From: an uncultured Eubacteriales bacterium
GTDB taxonomy: Bacteria > Bacillota > Clostridia > Lachnospirales > CAG-274
Direction of reading: 5' to 3'
Length of the DNA stretch: 34,470 nt
Assembly: GCA_949293325.1 (NCBI GenBank)
Contig: CASFCZ010000086.1
Location: 1-34,470, forward strand
Under the pieces are notes generated by a model, which was not told where the DNA came from, searched no databases, and saw only the letters and a program-made list of their open reading frames with translations. Of the stretch, positions 6,987-15,472 are shown piece by piece; the first letter of the stretch is position 1; every line of letters begins with the position of its first letter. The position numbers and the translations under genes are program-made.

Positions 6987-8807
6987 TTAACCTTTTCTGT
7001 TAATATGTGCGGCAATAAGCCTGCAAAATTCCTTCCCGTACCTGTCTGCCTTTACAGCACCTACACCTGACACCCTGAGAAGTTCCTCACGGTTAACTGG
7101 ACATTTCCTGCACATATCCTTAAGGGAGGCATCTGTGAAAATAACATAGGCAGGCACGTGCATTCTGGCAGCAAGCCGCATCCTCAGTGCCTTAAGCTCA
7201 CTGAAAAGTTCAGAATCAATATCCCTTTCCTCTCCACCTGACCTATAGACTGTATTCTCAACAGGCAAACGGACGGTAATACGTTCCCTGCCTGTGGCAA
7301 TATTTTTTGCCCTGTCACAGGTATAAAGAACAGGATATTCCCCTTCAGTTTTCAGATAACCTGCCTCCAGAAGATGTTCCACCACAGCCCTGAGCCTTTG
7401 GGCAGAAACTTTGTGAAGTATACCGTGTATGGACAAACCGTCAATATGAAAACGTCTTATTCTGTCATTTTCCACACCACGAAGAATATCAACTATCATT
7501 GCCTTACCAAAATGAAGGTTACGGTCATCAAGGGTATTGATACAGGATATTATCCTCTGGGCAATTTCCGTAGCATCCACCGCTTCAAAGCCCCTTTGGC
7601 AGTTGGAGCAGTTACCGCAGAAGGAAGGTGCTTCCTCATCAAAGTAGTTGAGCATGTATTCCCTAAGACACTTATTGACAGTACAGTAATATGTCATCTG
7701 CTTAAGTTTTTCCAGTTCATTTTCCTTTACCTTTTTACGCATCTGTGGGGTAAGATCCTCATTTTCCTCACTGTTTTCAATAAGATACTGATTGACCCTG
7801 ACATCACGGCCACTGTAAAGGAGTATACACTCCGCAGGACTGCCGTCACGTCCTGCCCTGCCTGCCTCCTGATAATAGCTTTCCAGATCAGATGGCATAT
7901 TATAATGGATAACAAAGGACACGTTTGACTTGTCTATACCCATACCGAAAGCATTTGTTGCAACCATTACCGTAGATCTGTCATATAAAAAGTCATTTTG
8001 ATTTTTATGCCGTTCCTCCTCACTCAGACCAGCATGATAGCGTGTGGCAGCAAAGCCGTCACGATTAAGATTTTCACAGACCTCCTCTACCGTCCTGCGT
8101 GCAAGGCAATATACAATACCGCTCTTGTCCTTCTTTTCAGAGAGTATTTTTTTAAGGGCAGTGTACTTATCCTTAGGCTTAAGCACCGCAAAATACAGGT
8201 TTTTTCTGTCAAATCCCGTAGTCAGTGTAAAGGGATTCTGCAATTCCAGCAATCGGATAATATCTTCCTTGACCTCTGAAGTCGCCGTTGCAGTAAAGGC
8301 GGCAACTACGGGACGGTTTGGCAGAGAGTCAATGTATGTGGTGATCTTAAGATAACCCGGGCGGAAATCCTGTCCCCACTGAGATACACAATGTGCCTCA
8401 TCAACAGTTACCAGAGATATTGTCATCTGCCTTGAAAAGGCAATAAATTCATCTGTCATCAGTCTTTCGGGAGCAACGTATATTATTTTATACTCCCCAA
8501 GGTATGCCCGTCTGAATACCTCCCTGTACTGAGGAAGGGTAAGAGAGGAATTGATATAGGCAGCCTTTATTCCTGACTGCCATAGGGAATTAACCTGATC
8601 CTTCATAAGTGAAATCAGAGGTGATACCACAACAGTAATTCCATCAAACATAAGTGCAGGGATCTGATAACATATAGATTTTCCTCCGCCGGTGGGCATA
8701 ATGCCAAGCACATCCCGGCCCAACAAAATCTTATCTATTATCTCCTCCTGCCCCTCACGAAAGGCACTGTGTCCGAAATATTTATTTAAAACCTGGTACT
8801 TGTCCAC
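6987..8807 (-). CDS. recQ: ATP-dependent DNA helicase RecQ
   Basis: This 606-residue 3'-5' DNA helicase acts in recombination and fork repair. The SF2 core has Walker A (IMPTGGGKS, Lys near 43), DEAH (VDEAHCVSQWG) and motif VI (YYQEAGRAGRDG). The RecQ-C-terminal zinc site uses C(x)n C, CxxC (SFCGNCSNC), and a C-terminal HRDC domain lies at about 525-600. The start is taken as the GTG at 8807, which has GAGGTG six bases upstream. An in-frame ATG at 8885 lies upstream of the predicted promoter and would add 26 unrelated residues. The length matches bacterial RecQ. Confidence 0.95.
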   Translation of the reverse strand: MDKYQVLNKYFGHSAFREGQEEIIDKILLGRDVLGIMPTGGGKSICYQIPALMFDGITVVVSPLISLMKDQVNSLWQSGIKAAYINSSLTLPQYREVFRRAYLGEYKIIYVAPERLMTDEFIAFSRQMTISLVTVDEAHCVSQWGQDFRPGYLKITTYIDSLPNRPVVAAFTATATSEVKEDIIRLLELQNPFTLTTGFDRKNLYFAVLKPKDKYTALKKILSEKKDKSGIVYCLARRTVEEVCENLNRDGFAATRYHAGLSEEERHKNQNDFLYDRSTVMVATNAFGMGIDKSNVSFVIHYNMPSDLESYYQEAGRAGRDGSPAECILLYSGRDVRVNQYLIENSEENEDLTPQMRKKVKENELEKLKQMTYYCTVNKCLREYMLNYFDEEAPSFCGNCSNCQRGFEAVDATEIAQRIISCINTLDDRNLHFGKAMIVDILRGVENDRIRRFHIDGLSIHGILHKVSAQRLRAVVEHLLEAGYLKTEGEYPVLYTCDRAKNIATGRERITVRLPVENTVYRSGGEERDIDSELFSELKALRMRLAARMHVPAYVIFTDASLKDMCRKCPVNREELLRVSGVGAVKADRYGKEFCRLIAAHINRKG

Positions 8808-8844
8808 ATTATTCACCTCAAAATTTACACTTGTATCTGACAGA

Positions 8845-8873
8845 ATTATACCACAACCCTGTTTTTTCCGCAA
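8845..8873 (-). promoter_or_regulatory. Promoter of recQ
   Basis: On the minus strand there is TTGCGG, 17 bases, then an extended -10 TGGTATAAT. The predicted start near 8838 leaves a leader of about 30 bases and supports the GTG start of recQ. Confidence 0.65.
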
Positions 8874-8905
8874 ATTAAAATACACGGTTTGAATATTGTG
8901 AATTA

Positions 8906-8935
8906 AAAAACAGCCTGTTTATCCAGACTGTTTTT
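8906..8935 (-). terminator. Terminator of the tilS-hpt-ftsH operon
   Basis: The stem AAAAACAG-CTG/CAG-CTGTTTTT has one mismatch and a six-base loop. On the minus strand it ends in a run of six T, about 100 bases beyond ftsH and before the recQ promoter. Confidence 0.75.
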
Positions 8936-8997
8936 GACTCAGTAAATTTTATTTACTAACATAACATATACAACCGTTGTCTGAGGGAAATATGAAA

Positions 8998-9031
8998 TTT
9001 TAAGGGACTGTTATATAACAGTCCCTTAAAA
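8998..9031. repeat. Perfect 34-bp palindrome abutting the ftsH stop codon
   Basis: The 17-base arm TTTTAAGGGACTGTTAT is followed directly by its exact reverse complement with no spacer. It touches the ftsH stop codon. In RNA it would fold into a strong hairpin with a UUAAAAUUU tail, so it is a candidate first terminator or an RNA-stabilising 3' structure ahead of the better terminator at 8906-8935. Confidence 0.7.
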
Positions 9032-10918
9032 TCATTCCTCATTATTTTCTTTGTCATCTGTCTTAGGCATATTATCCTCAATAGGAGGTTGATTAATAAC
9101 CGCCCTGAACTCCTCGCCGGTAATCTTTTCCTTTTCAAGGAGAAGCTTGGCTGCCCTGTGGAGTCCTTCCATATTATCCTTAATAACTTTGGTAGCAGTA
9201 TCATATGCCTCGGTAATAAGGCGGTTTACCTCGCTGTCAATAAGACCGGCAACCTCCTCACCATAGTTCCTTGTATGGGTAATATCCCTGCCAAGGAACA
9301 CCTCCTCAGTTTCTTCACCAAAGAGGATAGGTCCCAGTTTTTTACTCATACCGTACTTTGTAACCATATCCCTTGCAAGCTTACTTGCCTGCTGAATATC
9401 ACCGCTTGCACCTGTGGTAATATCACCAAATACAAGCTCCTCTGCAACCCTGCCGCCAAAGGCTGCGGCAAGCTCCTGCTTCATTGAAGTAAGGGTAGGG
9501 CATGTATATTCCTTAGGTACAGGCATAGTATAGCCTCCTGCACGTCCTACAGGAATAATGGAAACTATATGAACCGGCTGAAGCTCCGAAAGTTTCTCAA
9601 AAATGAGAGCATGACCCGCCTCATGGTAAGCAGTAAGGCGTTTTTCCTTATCCGATATAACACGGCTCTTCTTTTCTGTGCCCATTGCCACCTTAACAAA
9701 GGCAGTCCTTAAGTCATCCATATCAATGGCGGTTTTGTTATGTCTTGCAGCCAGGAGAGCAGCCTCGTTCATAAGGTTCTCAAGGTCTGCACCGGTAAAT
9801 CCGGGAGTAGTCTGGGCTATTACCTGAAGATCAACATCAGGGGCAAGTTTTTTACCCTTGGCATGTATCTCCAATATTTCACGTCTGCCCTTTACATCGG
9901 GACGACCGATAACAACCTGCCTGTCAAATCTGCCCGGTCTTAAAAGTGCCGGATCAAGTATATCCGGGCGGTTAGTAGCCGCTATAACAATAACTCCCTC
10001 ATTGACACCGAAACCGTCCATTTCAACAAGGAGCTGATTAAGAGTCTGCTCCCTTTCGTCATGTCCGCCTCCCAGGCCAGCGCCTCTGCGCCTTCCTACT
10101 GCATCAATCTCATCAATAAATACAAGGCATGGTGAATTTTTCTTTGCCTGATCAAACAGGTCCCTAACTCTGGAAGCACCAACACCTACGAACATTTCCA
10201 CAAAGTCTGAACCGGAAATAGAGAAGAATGGAACCCCCGCTTCCCCTGCAATAGCCTTGGCAAGAAGGGTTTTACCTGTACCCGGAGGTCCAACCATCAG
10301 TACACCCTTAGGTATCCTTGCACCTATATCCGTAAACTTTTTAGGGTTTTTAAGGAACTGTACAATCTCCTGTACTTCTTCCTTTTCCTCATCAAGTCCA
10401 GCCACATCTGCAAAGGTCTTTTTATTATTGGAGTCATTGAGCTTGGCATTGCTTTTGCCAAAGTTCATAACCTTTCCTCCGCCGCCGCCCTGCATCTGCT
10501 GCATAATAAAGAAAAGCAGAAGCAGACCGATAACCACCACAACTATAGTGGATATTACGGAAATCCAGTTACCGGTATTTGGTGTATCCTCTGTAATAAG
10601 CTCAACATCACCGTTTGCCACCTTATCGCTTATGCTATCAACAAACTGACTGACGCTTATTATATCCACCGTATAGGTTTTACCGTCATTACGCACAACC
10701 GTTGCTGTACCTGAGTCGAATATATCCGCATCCTTACGAAGGGTGATACTGTCAATATCTCCTGTCTTAAGCTGGGACATAAGGGAACTATAGGTATAGA
10801 CCTCTGCCTGCATATTGGTACCGATACCCCCTCGTCCAAGTGTAACGAAGACAAGGATTACCGCAAAAATGCAGATATAGATCAAGACAGACTTTAATCC
10901 GTCACCTTTTCTATTCAT
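9032..10918 (-). CDS. ftsH: Membrane-anchored ATP-dependent zinc metalloprotease FtsH
   Basis: This 628-residue protein degrades misassembled membrane proteins and short-lived regulators. A first membrane segment lies at about 9-27, followed by an extracytoplasmic domain and a second segment at about 117-137. The AAA ATPase has Walker A GPPGTGKT (210-217), Walker B LVFIDEID and the arginine-finger region [19 protein letters not shown]. The M41 protease has the zinc motif HEAGH (432-436). A glycine-rich stretch (QMQGGGGGK) follows the second membrane segment. It is the last gene of tilS-hpt-ftsH, a Firmicute-typical order, and is separated from hpt by 85 bases holding a hairpin. AAGGAGG precedes the ATG. 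Confidence 0.97.
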   Translation of the reverse strand: MNRKGDGLKSVLIYICIFAVILVFVTLGRGGIGTNMQAEVYTYSSLMSQLKTGDIDSITLRKDADIFDSGTATVVRNDGKTYTVDIISVSQFVDSISDKVANGDVELITEDTPNTGNWISVISTIVVVVIGLLLLFFIMQQMQGGGGGKVMNFGKSNAKLNDSNNKKTFADVAGLDEEKEEVQEIVQFLKNPKKFTDIGARIPKGVLMVGPPGTGKTLLAKAIAGEAGVPFFSISGSDFVEMFVGVGASRVRDLFDQAKKNSPCLVFIDEIDAVGRRRGAGLGGGHDEREQTLNQLLVEMDGFGVNEGVIVIAATNRPDILDPALLRPGRFDRQVVIGRPDVKGRREILEIHAKGKKLAPDVDLQVIAQTTPGFTGADLENLMNEAALLAARHNKTAIDMDDLRTAFVKVAMGTEKKSRVISDKEKRLTAYHEAGHALIFEKLSELQPVHIVSIIPVGRAGGYTMPVPKEYTCPTLTSMKQELAAAFGGRVAEELVFGDITTGASGDIQQASKLARDMVTKYGMSKKLGPILFGEETEEVFLGRDITHTRNYGEEVAGLIDSEVNRLITEAYDTATKVIKDNMEGLHRAAKLLLEKEKITGEEFRAVINQPPIEDNMPKTDDKENNEE

Positions 10919-10972
10919 ATTTTCCTCCTTAAATATAATTATATTACTTTATAAATACGATTAATATATTTA

Positions 10973-11000
10973 AAAGGCAAAAGATTATACTCTTGCCTTT
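10973..11000 (-). terminator. Attenuator-like hairpin between hpt and ftsH
   Basis: The 8-bp stem AAAGGCAA/TTGCCTTT has a 12-base loop. On the minus strand TTTTAAATAT follows, suggesting partial termination or processing between hpt and ftsH. A TATAAT at 10938-10943 downstream could serve a separate ftsH promoter, but no convincing -35 is seen. Confidence 0.45.
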
Positions 11001-11003
11001 CTC

Positions 11004-11543
11004 TTATTCTTCAAAACTAAGTACTCCTATGTATGGAAGATTTCTGTACCTCTGGGCATAGTCAAGACCATAGCCGATAACAAATTCATCAGGAATTTCA
11101 AAGCCTACATAATCAACTTTAACATCAAACTCACGTCTTTCAGGCTTATCAAGAAGGGTACAGAGGGTCAGGGAAGCAGGTTGCTTATCCTTAAGATACC
11201 TGAGCAGGTAGTGGAGAGTCCTGCCTGAGTCAATAATATCCTCCACAAGAAGTACATGCTTATCATGGATGGAATTTTCCAGATCCTTCTTTATTTTAAG
11301 CTGACCGGATGAACTGGTTGAGTCCCCATAGCTTGATACCACCATAAAGTCCAGCTCAACTGGAACAGTCATACGTTTGATAATATCCACCATAAACATA
11401 ACAGAGCCCTTAAGAACGCCTATAACCACAATGGGTTTACCATCCCTGAGAGACGAGTATTTACGGCTCAGTTCCTTTGCCAGCTCATCTGTCCGTTCAA
11501 TTATTTTCTTTTCAGGTATGAGTACGCTTATGGTTTCCTTCAT
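11004..11543 (-). CDS. hpt: Hypoxanthine phosphoribosyltransferase
   Basis: This 179-residue cytoplasmic purine-salvage enzyme makes IMP (and GMP) from hypoxanthine or guanine and PRPP. The PRPP-binding motif LLVEDIIDSGRTL is present, as is the base-contacting C-terminal segment (VDYVGFEIPDEFVIGYGLDY). Length is normal for the family. Its ATG overlaps the tilS stop codon as ATGA, so the pair is translationally coupled, as in many Firmicutes. It complements the de novo purine genes purC, purF, purB and purA elsewhere in the window. Confidence 0.95.
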   Translation of the reverse strand: MKETISVLIPEKKIIERTDELAKELSRKYSSLRDGKPIVVIGVLKGSVMFMVDIIKRMTVPVELDFMVVSSYGDSTSSSGQLKIKKDLENSIHDKHVLLVEDIIDSGRTLHYLLRYLKDKQPASLTLCTLLDKPERREFDVKVDYVGFEIPDEFVIGYGLDYAQRYRNLPYIGVLSFEE

Positions 11544-12898
11544 TTACTGTCCTTCCTCCAAAAGTAAAAGTACACACCGCCATCCTCACACTTATAGCGG
11601 TCGTTTGTTTTAAGACCACATACCCACAGAACCTCACTGTCCATGGCAAGAAGGGGAATACGGCACCTTTCCGAAGGTGCAATACCCTGTTCACCAAAAA
11701 GTTTTTTCAGCTTTTTGTTTCCATTAATGCCATTTAGATATATTTTATCTCCCCCGTGATAGGTTCGCAGATAAAGCTTATCGTTAATTATATCACGTTT
11801 AAAGCAATTAGTATAGAGTAAATTTTCCTTAATTTCTGTTTTTTTATCGCAAATTGCGGCAAATGCCTCCAATTCCTTTATATAAACAGGCTTATTTAAC
11901 TCAAGCTCATATAAAAAACCCGTAGGATTATTAACCTGTTTTTCAAGAATCAATCTGTCATACTCCCGTCTTGCCCTGAGACCATAGGGAAGGTCAGCAC
12001 TTCTACCGCTTTTACCCTCTGCAAGGGACATAAGGGCTGAAATGTGATCGGCAGATATATCCTTAAGACTGGGCACATACTCCCTGAAAAACAACCTTAG
12101 TACCCTGCGCCTTATAACAGGGATATATTCAGAAAGTGCCTGACAGCTCAATGCTTTATTTCCAAGGCTGCACACCTTGTATGCCTCTGCTCCGAGGCTG
12201 TCCAGATAACTGTCCTCCTCACGCAAAAAACCAGCTGTTTTGTTAAGTGCATCATAAATAGACGGATTAAGGTTATCCCTGAGCCATGGCAAAAGCTCCA
12301 GCCGTATTTTATTGCGAGTATAATCGGTGCTTAAATTAGTGCTGTCTGTACAGTAATCAAGACCCTTCCTGGCACAGTATGCCTCAATATCCTGTCTGCT
12401 TGTTTCAATAAGGGGACGGATAATATTGTCCCTGACAGGCAGTATACCTCCAAGGCCCTTCATTCCCGTGCCTCTGGAAAGGCGCATAAGCAGGGTTTCC
12501 GCATTGTCGTTCATATTATGGGCAACGGCAATCCTTGTACTTTTTGTTTCCTTAAGGACCTTATCAAACAGCTCATATCTGATACGTCTGCCTGCTTCCT
12601 CCACAGTAAGGGAAAGCTCCTTTGCACTGGCAGCCACATCCCTGCTGAATACAAATAGCTCCACATCCAGCTTCCTGCAAAGTCTGCGGACAAACTCCTC
12701 ATCCCTGTCCGCTTCCTCTCCCCTTATATTGTGGTTAAGGTGGACGGCATAAAGACGAAGGCTGTACTCAGGCTGTAGCTCCTTCAGCACAGCAATAAGG
12801 CTTACGGAATCCGCTCCCCCTGACAAGCCTACCACCACACCGTCACCATTTTGAAGCATATTATATTTTTTTATTGTAGCCAAAACTTTCTCACGCAT
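11540..12898 (-). CDS. tilS: tRNA(Ile)-lysidine synthetase TilS
   Basis: This 452-residue ATP-dependent enzyme converts C34 of the minor tRNA-Ile(CAU) to lysidine so that it reads AUA. The N-type PP-loop GLSGGADSVS lies near residues 24-33, followed by the TilS core motif HNMNDNAETLLMRLSRGTG and a C-terminal tRNA-binding region. The start at 12898 has AGGAGA five bases upstream. An upstream in-frame ATG at 13012 precedes the predicted promoter and is rejected. The gene is essential in organisms that use AUA codons, and AUA is frequent in this window. Confidence 0.95.
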   Translation of the reverse strand: MREKVLATIKKYNMLQNGDGVVVGLSGGADSVSLIAVLKELQPEYSLRLYAVHLNHNIRGEEADRDEEFVRRLCRKLDVELFVFSRDVAASAKELSLTVEEAGRRIRYELFDKVLKETKSTRIAVAHNMNDNAETLLMRLSRGTGMKGLGGILPVRDNIIRPLIETSRQDIEAYCARKGLDYCTDSTNLSTDYTRNKIRLELLPWLRDNLNPSIYDALNKTAGFLREEDSYLDSLGAEAYKVCSLGNKALSCQALSEYIPVIRRRVLRLFFREYVPSLKDISADHISALMSLAEGKSGRSADLPYGLRARREYDRLILEKQVNNPTGFLYELELNKPVYIKELEAFAAICDKKTEIKENLLYTNCFKRDIINDKLYLRTYHGGDKIYLNGINGNKKLKKLFGEQGIAPSERCRIPLLAMDSEVLWVCGLKTNDRYKCEDGGVYFYFWRKDSK

Positions 12899-12944
12899 AA
12901 TTATCTCCTGAGATGAAGAATATCTTAATTTCTCTCCAGGCAGT

Positions 12945-12973
12945 ATTATACACCGACCCTTACAAAAAGTAAA
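12945..12973 (-). promoter_or_regulatory. Promoter of tilS-hpt-ftsH
   Basis: On the minus strand TTTACT, 17 bases, then a perfect -10 TATAAT lie about 50 bases ahead of the tilS start codon. Confidence 0.6.
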
Positions 12974-13020
12974 TATCTCAGTAAACGACAACACACGGCA
13001 CATGGCTTTCATTCATACTC

Positions 13021-13048
13021 AAAAAGGACTGCATGAAAACAGTCCTTT
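13021..13048 (-). terminator. Terminator of the diguanylate cyclase gene
   Basis: The perfect 9-bp stem AAAGGACTG/CAGTCCTTT has an eight-base loop, followed on the minus strand by TTTTT, about 40 bases past the GGDEF gene stop codon. Confidence 0.8.
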
Positions 13049-13087
13049 AAGCCAAAAAAACAGTTATATAAATATATGTAATAAAAA

Positions 13088-14866
13088 TCAATTAATCATC
13101 TTATCGCCGATGGTCTTGAAAATAATATTAAAATAATTCTGATCGGTTTCAGACCATTTTTCATAATGACCCTTGGAATATATAACGGCAAGATGAGTAA
13201 TCTCTCCCTTATTCTTAATGGCATACACATAAAGGGAATATATCTTGTTCCTTTCCGCATAGTCATAAAAGTCGGAATATAGCATTTTAAGATTAAAGTA
13301 GTCACCATATGCAAAGACATTACTTTCCCTGAACACAGGGGCTAAATCATTAAAGAAAGTACATATATTTTCCTTCTCATCCTCAACAGGAGCATCAGGA
13401 GCCGAGTATACGGCTTTATGACTTTTTACATCATAAATATATACTTCACTGATAAGAAAATACCTGAGCATCTGAGAAATAACAGACTCTATAACTTCAC
13501 TTCCCCAGTCATTAAGCCTGCTCACCGCATCTACCACAAACTGAAGCTTTTGCCTCTGGGAAACACTGCGGTCTATTTTGATAGAGTTATTATTAGCCTT
13601 AATATCCTCAAGACTGCCATGCATTTCTTTATTGTAAATAACAAAGCGGTCACGACCCTTTGTCTTTGCACAATAAAGGCAATGGTCTGCAAGCTTGAAA
13701 AGATCATCATAATTATCCGCATCCTTACCATAACTGGCACAACCTATAGAAGCGGTAAGCTTTATGCCTCCAAGCTTACCCTTATACGCCCACTCTATCT
13801 GGGCACGTATGGAACGGAGTATAGGTCTTAACTCATTAAGCTCCGTACCCATATCAAAGAGCACTACAAAAAATTCGTCGCCGCCTACACGACCCACATA
13901 GCCGTCTCTGCCCACAACATCCTTGATTATACGTGCAACATTAAGTATGACCTCATCACCGAACATATGCCCATAAGTATCGTTAACCTCTTTAAAGGAA
14001 TCCAGATCCAGCATAACATAGGTAATACTTTTATGTTTTGTGTTAAGTGCTTCAACGGCAAGCTCCTTAATTGCAGCCTTATTATAAAGACCGGTAAGAG
14101 GATCCATATTCGAATTACTATACCTAGTATCAAGGTTTGCATTTGTATCATCTACAGGAGAAACTGTACCCACAACCGCAAGAACCGAATTATTTGTCTT
14201 ATCCAGTATAGAGGCTGTCCTGATGTTTACAGGCTGCATTTCAGCACCGTTGCTGAAGGTACTCATATTAATGGTATAGTTCATACCATCATCAATATTC
14301 CTGAGGGAGTCAAAAAAGTGATTGACATCACTTAAACTGCTTTTATCCACTACTCCCCTTTCAAGAATCTCCCTGTGAAGATCCTCAATCTTACCTTTAA
14401 ATCTTACTACATCTCTGTCGCTGAACACGGTTATCTCACTGTTCCTGGGATTGTAGTCAAAGAGCAGCGACGGTTTCAAAAGTTGCATGGTTACCTTGAT
14501 TTTTTTAAGCTGAATTTTAACCTCCTCATACTCCTTGGCAAGATATATAAGGTCATATATGTTCAGCTCATAAAACTGTTTAGGATCAATACTGCTTTGC
14601 TTAATAAAAATAAGCACCACACTGTACTTGTCTACAAAGCTCCTGAGCCTTACAGTGACATATACTTCTCCCTCGCCATTGTCGGCAGAATTAAGGGCAT
14701 CGGTAAATATGGTTCTGTCTTCAGGATGAATATAGGCAAGAAATAATGGTACTGCCGTAGCTCCCAGATATGAATAAATTGACTCATCTGCAATCTTAAG
14801 ATTATAATGCTTATCCATAACAGCATTACCTATAATATGGTTATATCTACTGTTACTATCTTGCAT
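13088..14866 (-). CDS. Diguanylate cyclase (GGDEF domain) with PAS-like and GAF-like sensory regions
   Basis: This 592-residue, apparently soluble protein should make cyclic di-GMP from two GTP. Residues about 1-240 look like two PAS-type sensory domains joined by a helical linker. The GGDEF domain spans about 245-415 (start DPLTGLYNK, active site VGGDEF with GGDEF at 328-332). The last roughly 170 residues look like a GAF-type domain. The RxxD inhibitory site normally five residues before GGDEF is not present (GRDG occupies that place), so product inhibition through that site is unlikely. The ATG at 14866 is chosen because GGAGGG is six bases upstream; a TTG two codons earlier touches that site. 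It is transcribed divergently from the pectate lyase gene. Confidence 0.9.
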   Translation of the reverse strand: MQDSNSRYNHIIGNAVMDKHYNLKIADESIYSYLGATAVPLFLAYIHPEDRTIFTDALNSADNGEGEVYVTVRLRSFVDKYSVVLIFIKQSSIDPKQFYELNIYDLIYLAKEYEEVKIQLKKIKVTMQLLKPSLLFDYNPRNSEITVFSDRDVVRFKGKIEDLHREILERGVVDKSSLSDVNHFFDSLRNIDDGMNYTINMSTFSNGAEMQPVNIRTASILDKTNNSVLAVVGTVSPVDDTNANLDTRYSNSNMDPLTGLYNKAAIKELAVEALNTKHKSITYVMLDLDSFKEVNDTYGHMFGDEVILNVARIIKDVVGRDGYVGRVGGDEFFVVLFDMGTELNELRPILRSIRAQIEWAYKGKLGGIKLTASIGCASYGKDADNYDDLFKLADHCLYCAKTKGRDRFVIYNKEMHGSLEDIKANNNSIKIDRSVSQRQKLQFVVDAVSRLNDWGSEVIESVISQMLRYFLISEVYIYDVKSHKAVYSAPDAPVEDEKENICTFFNDLAPVFRESNVFAYGDYFNLKMLYSDFYDYAERNKIYSLYVYAIKNKGEITHLAVIYSKGHYEKWSETDQNYFNIIFKTIGDKMIN

Positions 14867-14931
14867 AAACAACCCTCCGGTTGGTAAAATTTCCCCTCAA
14901 TCGGATGTAACGTACTTCTTTTATCTTTGTT

Positions 14932-14960
14932 ATTATATCACTCAATGGGATAAAAATCAA
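14932..14960 (-). promoter_or_regulatory. Promoter of the diguanylate cyclase gene
   Basis: On the minus strand TTGATT, 17 bases, then a perfect TATAAT, about 65 bases ahead of the start codon. The rest of the 600-base divergent region up to 15265 is AT-rich, with one 11-bp direct repeat (ATAAAATACAT at 14992 and 15026) and no gene. Confidence 0.6.
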
Positions 14961-15265
14961 CTTTTTACTCAGCAAAATTTACACAATCCACATAAAATAC
15001 ATTCAATAATGTTGGATAGGCGTCAATAAAATACATCTGTTTCGCCAATTTTCGTCATTATTCACATATAAAAAATAAAAATATTTATATTAACCCCCTT
15101 TAGGTTTCATATAATCGTGATTTTACATGTACCATCTTAATCAATTTGTACAGAAGACTTTGTTTTTTATTTACTGCTATACGTACATTTATTACAAAGT
15201 TTTTCTTAGCGTTTGTGGCAAATATAAAGAATAGCTATATTTTTGTCTTTATTACGGTAAGTTTA

Positions 15266-15294
15266 TTGTTAATTTATTCCAATGAAATTATACT
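15266..15294 (+). promoter_or_regulatory. Candidate promoter of the pectate lyase gene
   Basis: TTGTTA, 17 bases, then TATACT would give a leader of about 170 bases. An alternative -10 (TATAAT at 15110) lacks a good -35. The region is so AT-rich that the call is tentative. Confidence 0.35.
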
Positions 15295-15384
15295 CACCGA
15301 AAATATATATAAAAATCTTTTACAAAATTTGTAATAAATTTCATTTACTTATTGATGATTTTTTTATATATTTATCTCATCGTT

Positions 15385-15440
15385 GCTTTTCTCAGGGGAT
15401 CAGGAGGCAGCACGGTAACTGCTTTTTTGGGGAAAAAGCG
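15385..15440 (+). promoter_or_regulatory. Structured 5' leader of the pectate lyase gene with competing hairpins
   Basis: This is a GC-rich island in an AT-rich leader. Stem A pairs AGGCAG (15405-15410) with CTGCTT (15419-15424). Stem B pairs GCTTTTT (15421-15427) with AAAAAGC (15433-15439) and shares bases with stem A, so both cannot form. An outer stem GCTTTT (15385-15390)/AAAAGC could enclose stem A. The conserved core of the cyclic di-GMP-I (GEMM) riboswitch was looked for and not found. A regulatory RNA is possible but unproven. Confidence 0.3.
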
Positions 15441-15472
15441 TCATCATCAATATCCAAACGGAGGTTTTAAAA

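Noticed and set aside
12898..13012. Upstream in-frame ATG for tilS
   Set aside because: It precedes the predicted promoter -10 and would add 38 residues unrelated to TilS; the ATG at 12898 has a good ribosome site.
14992..15036. 11-bp direct repeat ATAAAATACAT in the divergent region
   Set aside because: Too A/T-rich and too short to distinguish from chance in this stretch.
15146..15334. A 62-codon hydrophobic frame upstream of the pectate lyase
   Set aside because: It lies in very AT-rich DNA with no ribosome site; its hydrophobicity follows from T-rich codons.
15376..15440. Cyclic di-GMP (GEMM) riboswitch before the pectate lyase
   Set aside because: The GC-rich leader and the GGDEF neighbour suggested it, but the conserved GCAAA and GGACGCAAAGCC-type core segments are absent on both strands.
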